DNA of 64,000 nt from NCBI GenBank assembly GCA_007644065.1, contig VJWN01000018.1, positions 1-64,000 on the forward strand, given 5' to 3'. The position numbers and the translations under genes are program-made. The notes beneath the pieces are model-generated. The model was not told the DNA's origin and did no database searches. It saw nothing but the letters and a program-made list of their open reading frames with translations. Origin of the DNA: Margaritispora aquatica. Its lineage: Eukaryota; Ascomycota; Leotiomycetes; Helotiales; Discinellaceae. Each line of letters begins with the position of its first letter. The stretch's first letter is position 1. Of the stretch, positions 56,805-64,000 are shown in pieces.

Positions 56805-57687
56805 TCAGAGAGGACAGTCGCAATTATCCTTGCTTTTCCGTGTTGGTGCTCTATCTGCTGGAGGCACAGCTCTTCCCGAGGTATCTCTTATTGTGGCCTT
56901 TTTCTTGCCTTTACCACTGCCTCCCTTCTTTCTGTCATCATCGCTGTCCCAGTCGACCTCGCTACGTCTTCCGCTCTCTTCACTCTGTCTTCGTATACTA
57001 GTGCCTGCATTGCTCAGCATTCTCGATCCCTCATGTGAATCATCATCTTCATCTAGCAACTCTCCCTCAGCGGATTCGAAGTCTGGGGGTGCAATCCATT
57101 CTCGGGGCACAACACATGGCAAGGCTACACCAATACTTGCGGCTCTATTCAACCATGCCGGTCCTGGCCTGCCAACCAGCTTCTCGCATAGATAACTCGT
57201 AAAGTGGTTGCAATTCTGAGTGAGAAGGTTATATGATGTTCCTTGAAATTTGTCGGATGCTTCCTTAATAACAGCTTCGATTTCGGCCTGAGATGACACT
57301 GTAAATCCATGAAGAATTTCCGTCTTGAATGTACCTCCAGGAGGAATCATTTTGGGTCGTGTGAAATATACGCCAGTAAGACCTCGTCTGTCATGTCCAC
57401 CATAGGCATATTCTTTATTGTTTATTACAACGCCGGAGTGAAGAAGTGAGGTGCCAAATGCCCATAAAACGGATGCTATGTTTCCAGGTGGCTATGAGGA
57501 GGGGTAGAGTTAGCAATTGGGCTGCGCCAGAGAAGCTGAGCAGGCTGCAAAGTAATGACAAAGTACGGAAGCTTACCAGCAGATCATAGACGTGTATGGT
57601 CACTTTCGTCTTTTGTAATGAGAGGGTTGATCTATGGTTTGCGCCGGAGGGCTTCCTTGTGCTCGTTTTGGGCGAATTGGTCGACAT
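56805..57687 (-). CDS. DeSI/PPPDE-type deubiquitinating or deSUMOylating peptidase
   Basis: Two exons, 57687-57577 and 57491-56805, encode 265 residues. The 85-nt intron (GTAAGC...GCTAACTC...CATAG) is phase 0 and joins HVYDLL to PPGNIASVLWAFGTSLLHSG. PPPDE signatures are complete: VTIHVYDLL at the start, the catalytic His in LLHSGVVINNKEYAYGG, and the catalytic Cys in LLTQNCNHFTSYLCEKL, followed by PAWLNRAA. These papain-like enzymes remove SUMO or ubiquitin. The last 90 residues are disordered and acidic, then Lys/Arg-rich. The gene ends 167 bp from the uS11m stop and is convergent with it. Confidence 0.92.
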
Positions 57688-58297
57688 CGTTGCCTTTCAA
57701 ACAGATGTATGAAGTTGTCTTCTTTCTTTATAGTTCAAGCAATCGCATCTAGAAAGGACTGTTTGTTATAGGGGTTCAATATTGTGTAGCGTTGTATGTC
57801 GAGAAAGTATTCATTGGCTCTCATACGTACGATACGTACATAAATTCACCACAGCATCATCATGCAATCAGCCCAGGCCAGCTCTCGAGTCCTTGCAGTT
57901 TTCGGTTCAGCTTCGGATAATTGTACTTCGGAAACAGGGATTCGAAACAATTTCTGAATCACGTGTCGCGCTAGACTCCGTTCCTGGGTTCCCGCAAAAT
58001 TTCGCACCGACTTGCAACCAAAATTTCCAATCGCGCACAAATTCTCTGCAGGTGAAGCACCGCACCTCAGAAGTGAGAGCGAGCCGATTCCTCGCACCAC
58101 ACAAGGCTGCGGCCAACCAAACCGTCACGACGTCTCTTCCAACTGCCCCGCGCATCTTCTCTTCTTTCCCCTCCTCACTTTTACAACGGTTTGCAGCAAG
58201 AACTGCAACCGCCACTGCTTCCGCACAACAACAGAGCCTGCTTAGCTGCACGGTCTTTATAACACATCAGAGATTCTACTCGAAAAAGAAAGCAAAA
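57688..58297. promoter_or_regulatory. Divergent promoter of DeSI gene and OLA1, with an open in-frame extension into OLA1
   Basis: 610 bp between start codons. From 57782 the OLA1 frame is open for 172 codons without ATG. Its last part reads as a mitochondrial presequence ending HQRFYSKKKAK just before the ATG. Both strands are poor in stops here, so part of the openness may reflect composition. Confidence 0.6.
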
Positions 58298-59815
58298 ATG
58301 CCTCCGAAGAAAGCTGTCAAGGAGGAGAAGATCTTGCTAGGCCGGCCTGGTAACAGCTTGAAGAGTGGAATTGTATGTACCTCTGCAGCTCCACGTCACC
58401 GCCTTTCTGCGCCATCAGTTTCTGCAGACTGCTGACTTTGGAATATTTAGGTTGGTCTTGCAAACGTGGGCAAATCAACACTCTTTCAAGCTATTACCAA
58501 GTGCTCTCTCGGTAACCCAGCAGTATGTTGAGCTTCCTATCGCTCCCTTCACAGTTGTTGACAGTTTCTAGAATTTCCCCTTCGCAACCATCGATCCCGA
58601 AGAGTCGCGTGTACTTGTACCCGATGAGAGATATGAGTGGCTCTGCCAGAAATACAATCCCAAATCCAGAGTGCCAGCCCATCTCACCATCTATGATATC
58701 GCAGGATTGACCAGAGGTGCATCGACTGGTGCTGGTCTAGGAAATGCCTTCTTATCACACATCCGTGCTGTTGATGCCATCTTCCAAGTCGTCCGATGCT
58801 TCGATGATGCTGAGATTATTCACATTGAGGGAGATGTCGATCCAGTCCGAGATTTAACTATCATCAGCGAGGAGCTGCGGATCAAGGATATCGAGTTTAC
58901 TGAAAAGGCCCTCGAAAATGTCAAGAAATTGACACGACGTGGTGGTCAAAGTCTCGAGATGAAGAAGCTCTTGGAAGAACAGGCTTGCGTTGAAAAGGTT
59001 TTGGCCTTGCTTCAAGGTGGTGGTGATGTCCGAAAGGGCAACTGGAGTGTAAAAGAGGTATGTGAAAATTTTCTTCTTGTCTACTCCACTATTTTATTAT
59101 GATGACAAAAGGCCATGAGGCCTGATAATCCCAGCTCGTCGAATGCCTCCAACAAAGTTGAAGAGAGCATACTGAGATAAGAAACCCAATCTGATTAACA
59201 TTACACACAATTCCTGTAATTGAAGCAACGTTCCATATCCGAAGCTAACATGGTCTCCAGGTTGAGTTCATCAATCCTCTGTTCCTCCTTACCGCCAAGC
59301 CTGTAGTTTATCTCATCAACCTCAGTGAGAAGGATTACATTCGCAAGAAGAACAAGCATCTAGGAAAGGTTATGGAGTGGATCAAGGAGAACGCTGCTGG
59401 CGACCCTATCCTACCAATCTCCATCTGCCTTGAGGAGCGTCTGACACGATTTGAGACCGATGCTGAAGTTGCTGCCGAGCTTAAGACTCTCGGTGTTGAG
59501 TCAGCCCTTCCCAAGATCGTCACAACCATGCGCAAAGTTCTTGATCTTGGATCGTTCTTCACAACTGGTACTGATGAGGTCAGGCAATGGACGATCCGAA
59601 ATGGCACCAAGGCTCCACAAGCTGCAGGTGTTATCCACGGTGACTTCGAGAAGACCTTCATCCAGTGTATCGTCTACAACTATTCTGTCCTAAGGGAGTT
59701 TAATGGTGACGAAGCTGAGGTGAAGGCCAAGGGAAAGATTATGACCAAGGGCAAGGAATACGTCGTCGAGGATGGAGATATCATACTCATCAAGGCCGGT
59801 GCCGCCAAGGGATAG
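58298..59815 (+). CDS. ola1: OLA1, Obg-like ATPase (YchF family)
   Basis: Four exons (58298-58372, 58451-58522, 58572-59057, 59261-59815) encode 395 residues, the usual length. All introns (78, 49, 203 nt) are in phase. The P-loop is GLANVGKST, followed by the G2/G3 region ([24 protein letters not shown]) and NLSEKDY in place of the GTPase NKxD motif, which explains ATP rather than GTP preference. A coiled-coil arm follows ([14 protein letters not shown]), and the C-terminal TGS domain contains [20 protein letters not shown] and [12 protein letters not shown]1 is a ribosome-associated ATPase involved in translation and stress responses. ATG 58298 begins the conserved MPPKK start, but the upstream frame may add a presequence. 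Confidence 0.96.
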
Positions 59816-62244
59816 AGAATCAATATCATAAACCAATGAAATACCCATGATTTGAAAACAGTAAAAGAAATCTTGAGGCTGATGATTTGTGAAATATTGC
59901 CTGGTCAGACAGTGTGGTAACGACACTCTTTAAGGTAATTAGCCGTTTCAATGTCTTGAGTGGATTTAACTGTCAAGAGGCGATGAAGGCTGAACAGCTG
60001 CTTTATCATACAAAGCCTGCCTAGGCATCGAAGGTATTGTATGCCACCTAATAATCTACCTTAGCTAATCAGGATATGGATATTCAAGCCCACTCAAGGG
60101 TGAGAATCAAGTACCTTACCCGAGCATGTTTGTGGAGGAGCTGGGGTTTTTATTCGTGTCTCGATCGATATCTCTTGAGAATGTCGCCACAGCCGTCCTT
60201 TCATTTGGTGAATTAGTTATAGCCACCATGCCGCCAAACTTCCTACTATAGCAAGTCACTTCATCCTTTCCAGTGAAATGAACAGGATATATAGCTGGGT
60301 ATTCAGGACGGACAATGTTTGCTATGAGATTGATGACGCTCCCGATGGCATAACTTAGGACTGTCAAATCGAAAGTTCTGACTTCTTACAGTGCAATTTG
60401 AGTCTCTCCGGTATTGTTAATAGTAGCGGCACCCAAGATTGCCTGAAATGTGTTGACAAGGATTAGGGTACATTTCGGCTCTTCGAAAGTTGCACCTTTT
60501 AAGATTTCTGGTAAGCAGCCAACGTTTGTGCTATAGGTGCCATCTAAGCTGTGACCAATGGAAGCCAAATGGATCTAGGATGAGCGGTATGCTTTGAGGA
60601 AATTCTGCGAGGAACAAATTTTCTGTGTCTTCCGTTGTCATCTAGCAGTAGCAGAATGCCAGACTCCGTGGATCAATTGCCCGCGAGGTGCCAGACTATC
60701 TCCAAAGAAAAAAAAATGGCTTGTCATACAGTCGAAGACGATTTCCTCTTCGAGGATGTTATGATATCAAGCCTTGGTTGCCTTGATTCTGTGTATTCGG
60801 AGGCATGGTGACGGTCAACGTCATGACTGCCCGTTTAAATGAGGGTAAGTTAAAGTACAGGCTCTGCTGGGGAGAGATTGATATATTCATCTAGGTGAAT
60901 TCTAGTAATGAACGTAGCTGGCATGATCTATAGTACCGAAACGTAGCCTACGTGACTTTCAGATTTAACTTACATCTTTAGTATAATTAGCTTTGAATTT
61001 GGTCTTTATCTATCTGAAGTTAAGGGTCCTAGGAATCTCGAGGATAGCCAGACAGTCTCTCAAGTGTCAATTTGATATGTTGTGTGCTCCATAGCTTATG
61101 AACTTCCTCTATTTATTTGAACTTTGAACTTATCAACAAACTCACCTGACTAACAAGCGTTCCCTATCACAATATATTGCTCACAAAGAGGCATTAATTG
61201 GCCATATCTTTTAGACCATACCTTAATTTAAGATCTTACTTTTTTTTCATTCACCTCGTGTCAGATGGAGCCCATGAAAAATCACATGCCCTCGCTAATC
61301 CTCAACGTCCAGTCAGTAGCAAAGTGACATGCATGAATACCTCAGGCTCCCAGAAAGTGGTTAATGCGTTCGGTTTGTGACCAGGGTTGGTGATAAGACG
61401 TGCAACAAAATATGCAGTGTTGGACATTCATTGGTCAGCACTGCGATGTGTGATTGGTTAGTAGGTTTTGCAGCGACTTCAAGTCATCACTCACCAGCAG
61501 TAGGTTGTAAGTATCTCAACTGTTTTCTTCTAGAAACAAAAGACCTAGCTGGACATTCAGCTAACTTCGTAAGAAAGCTTTGTTACTGTAGACAATAGAA
61601 TGAGACACGGTAGCTTCTTTTGCTTTCAGCTGCTCACGTCTAGAGAGAAGTGCCCCATATGTGGTGGACATGAACCATCGATCTACTCTGCTTTAATCTC
61701 AATTGAAGATTTTCAAACTGCACATTCAAACAAAAGACAGCTAAACTCTTTTTAATTAACCGATCTCTTCAGTCACCAAATATCTCATCATATAGGTTGC
61801 AGAAACATATATTGCGCTAGCTTCTGTGGTTAAACTGCGTTTATGTGTTTAGCTATGTAGTAGATACACTGGCCAACTTAGCAAAATGACGGTGAAAGAC
61901 ACTTCTGGGGAAACCATCTAAAACATTATCTGATGATCTTGCTTACTCGAAAGGCTGTGCACCATAATATAATACACTCTACATTCACTGTTAAACGTGT
62001 TGAAAGTCTTGAACTAAAGGAAGAAAACCAAATTGATAATCTTGTACTCTTAATAATGCCACTTCTGTAACCGGCAAACTATTACCATTGGTACATTCAG
62101 CCTAGCATGGCCATCGTAAAGTTATATAGAGTATCTAGCTAGAAAAATTAACACAACCTATATACTAACCTTCGACGATGTCATTTTCAGCGAGCTTGTC
62201 CTTAAGCCTACAAAATACATGGCTTGCTTTTCCATAGTATGACA
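59816..62244. other. Intergenic, no gene firmly supported
   Basis: Two minus-strand frames (60568-60386 and 60367-60116) adjoin, but the only available splice between them is under 30 nt, and no domain is recognised. The rest shows nothing but spacer. Confidence 0.4.
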
Positions 62245-62970
62245 TGTCTAATCCAATCCAATCCAGACTTCTCCTATTTCGGATCGTCCTTCCAATCTAT
62301 GATTTGAACCTCCAATTCTGATTCAAAGATCTACATGGCACCTAAATATATCAATACAGCATGTAAACCAAGCCTCGAACAAGTTCGAATTCGTCCCAAA
62401 AATCAACTAAGGATGTATGGGGAATAACAAGTTACACAATCCATAAATAGAATCTCCCAAGAGTTTTCCCTGCAGTTCTCCAAAGTCTAGAAACCGAACA
62501 CCATCCTCTATTTCCCTAGGACATGTCCAATCCAGGCCCCACTGCCCCAGATCGTGCCTCACAACCTATAAACATAACCTCCAACTAGTTCACTCTCAAA
62601 CCCACACGCTATACCGAATCCAAAGCTGCTTTCTGCATGACATTTGTACTCCACACTCCTCTTCTTCCTCTCCTCCCCATCCCACTTGCAGCTCCTGGAT
62701 CGTTCCTCCAAGTGACACACTGTACATCCACAGACATATCAGTATAACCATTGGCCAAACCTCCAACGAGTTCGTCCTCCAACTTCCCAGAATATAGTTA
62801 CCAAACACCTGGCCCTCTTCCCTGTGACATCTTCCTCCAGGTCTTGGATCGTTCCTCGGGAGTAACATATCGAATACCGAGAGACATGTCAGTACCCATT
62901 AACAAAACCTCCAATGAGTTCCTCCAGCTCTTCAGAGTATGTAGCACAAGTGCCTCATACACCTCCCTGT
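62245..62970. repeat. Degenerate array of related segments
   Basis: Segments sharing GGATCGTTCCTC, CA(G)ACAT(A/G)TCAGT and AACCTCCAA(C/T)(G/T)AGTTC recur. The best pair starts near 62694 and 62843, offset about 149 bp. A shorter copy ends near 62600, and a weaker one lies near 62248-62330. TCCAATCCAG also recurs (about 62260, 62530 and 62980). Copies diverge by substitutions and small gaps. Minus-strand frames across them differ in phase, so no protein repeat is preserved. Confidence 0.65.
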
Positions 62971-63384
62971 GATATATCCAATCCAGAATCAGCACTCTTG
63001 TAACTCCGTCGTCCCTGCTATCCACACATTGAAGCCCTAAACGCGTCGACGCGTCCTCGTCTAAAAATGCCATGAGTTCGTCCTCGTAGACCCGAAATTC
63101 TGCCTGTATTTTCGCTTACCGCCGCCTCCTCCTCCTCCATCACCCGCAAACACGTCCACCACCCGCACGATCTCGTCTTCAAACCCCATACCTCCCACTT
63201 CCCCGCATCAACCTCAATCTTCAAGCTTCGTCCCTACCTTCAAACATAAACATACTTGATACTTCTACATATACCAATTGACGCCCGTCCGGACGCACGT
63301 CAAGCACACGAAACACAAAGCGAAAAAAACCTCGAATAAACCGAAAAAACTAATCCAAACCACAAGATCTCACAGAGAAGCACT
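62971..63384. other. Spacer upstream of the truncated right-end gene
   Basis: Contains pieces of minus-strand frame such as EFRVYEDELMAFLDED that read like protein but cannot be joined into a gene. The right part is the promoter and leader of the gene at 63385. Confidence 0.35.
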
Positions 63385-64000
63385 ATGGCACCTCGTCGCG
63401 GTCGCACCAAACCTACTGGACGTCCCCCACCAAGCCTACCCCGCACGACCGTAACTCTAGCAGACTACATTGAGCAGCTCACCGGAGAGGTACAGCAACA
63501 GCAGCGAGGCAGCGCGTCCTGGAGCGCCGTCACAGCTACGAGTAGTTCTTCTGCCACCGAAGCAGATAGATTGGCCGAACAACAACAAGACGGAGGAGGC
63601 GTCCCTATCAATATGGTTGATGAGAATGATCCAACTCCTGCGCAGGCTTGGGCTGGTCAATCGCAGGCGCAGACTACTACTGCAACAGCTACTGTTACTG
63701 TTCAACCGGTCGTGCGACTCCCTCCAACTGCGCCTGTACCTCAAGCTGCATCCGAAGTCATACTCGATTCAGTCTCTGAACCGACACTTAGTACATCGCA
63801 GATCGCTGGATCACTTCTATCGATCTCTGGTCCGGGTCACCTCGCTCAAGCTGGTACTTCTGCCGCAGCTCCTCGTCCGGCTCCGGTACAAGTAGCTTCA
63901 ACGCCCAGGCCTCTACCAACACTTCCCGCGTTAGAAAATATTCAAGCAGCAGCTGGTCCTAGCCAGGGAGCAGCTCCCTTTCGTGCCGTACCCACAGGTC
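63385..64000 (+). CDS. Low-complexity Ala/Gln/Pro/Thr-rich protein, N-terminal part, cut by window end
   Basis: From ATG 63385 the frame is open for 205 codons to the window edge. The start is basic (MAPRRGRTKPTGRPPPSLPR, resembling an AT-hook-like RGR/GRP pattern) and continues TTVTLADYIEQLTGEVQQQQ. After that the sequence is disordered and rich in Ala, Gln, Pro, Ser and Thr. No folded domain appears before the edge. Third-position choice is steady and there are no internal stops, which supports coding. A nuclear or DNA-associated role is only a guess from the basic N-terminus; the identity should lie to the right of the window. Confidence 0.7.
   Translation, partial: MAPRRGRTKPTGRPPPSLPRTTVTLADYIEQLTGEVQQQQRGSASWSAVTATSSSSATEADRLAEQQQDGGGVPINMVDENDPTPAQAWAGQSQAQTTTATATVTVQPVVRLPPTAPVPQAASEVILDSVSEPTLSTSQIAGSLLSISGPGHLAQAGTSAAAPRPAPVQVASTPRPLPTLPALENIQAAAGPSQGAAPFRAVPTG

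Noticed and set aside
57846..58251. Minus-strand frames opposite the OLA1 upstream region
   Set aside because: They lie in the promoter of the DeSI gene, lack family features, and mirror the stop-poor composition. They do weaken the argument from the open plus-strand frame, which therefore rests on the presequence-like content.
60116..60568. Two adjacent minus-strand frames as a spliced secreted protein
   Set aside because: The only GT-AG joining them is under 30 nt and the phase does not fit; no signal peptide or domain.
1..64000. CRISPR arrays, operons, bacterial promoters or ribosome-binding sites
   Set aside because: The window is clearly fungal nuclear DNA with spliced genes; the tandem repeats seen have no spacers, and no prokaryotic features were found.

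Overview
The window is nuclear DNA from a filamentous ascomycete (Pezizomycotina; Leotiomycetes is a reasonable guess from gene content, but this is inference). The signs are short GT-AG introns of about 47-200 nt, a HET-domain relic, a 2EXR-family relic, a lone dispersed 5S rRNA gene, a secreted exo-polygalacturonase, and very AT-rich blocks of the kind left by repeat-induced point mutation (RIP). All exon structures were built by hand from splice signals, reading phase and family similarity.

Bases 1-10,700 are accessory and decaying. They hold an AT-saturated repeat relic (1-1260), a broken HET gene (about 2394-3170), a 2EXR-family pseudogene with two stops (3983-4621), a coiled-coil gene with a one-base frame anomaly (6198-8482) and another AT-rich patch (about 9040-9590). 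A 5S rRNA gene lies at 10670-10788. Next is a divergent pair: an FAD monooxygenase (minus, 11255-12631) and a bZIP regulator (plus, 13335-14829). Their shared 703-bp promoter carries the same perfect 15-bp palindrome twice.

Bases 16,000-30,000 hold a doubtful fungal membrane-protein gene (16293-17905), a glutathione S-transferase-like gene (19418-20510), a five-exon GH28 exo-polygalacturonase (20739-22397), an intron-containing tRNA-Asn (23472-23558) and a PHO80/Clg1-like cyclin (28092-29213). A roughly 10-kb stretch of ordinary base composition follows (about 29.2-39.8 kb) with no convincing gene.

Bases 39,800-60,000 are a dense conserved block: a VPS9-ankyrin-PX protein, a CE4-type polysaccharide deacetylase, an HSL-type alpha/beta hydrolase, a Clr5-domain protein, Sgt2, Tim44, mitochondrial ribosomal protein uS11m, a DeSI/PPPDE peptidase and the Obg-like ATPase OLA1. 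Several are arranged head to head (VPS9/deacetylase, Tim44/uS11m, DeSI/OLA1), which suggests shared promoters. Tim44 and uS11m are both mitochondrial-biogenesis genes. The OLA1 reading frame stays open far upstream of its ATG and there resembles a mitochondrial presequence.

The right end (59.8-64 kb) is gene-poor. It has a degenerate array of related segments (62.2-63.0 kb) and the start of a low-complexity gene cut by the window edge (63385 onward).
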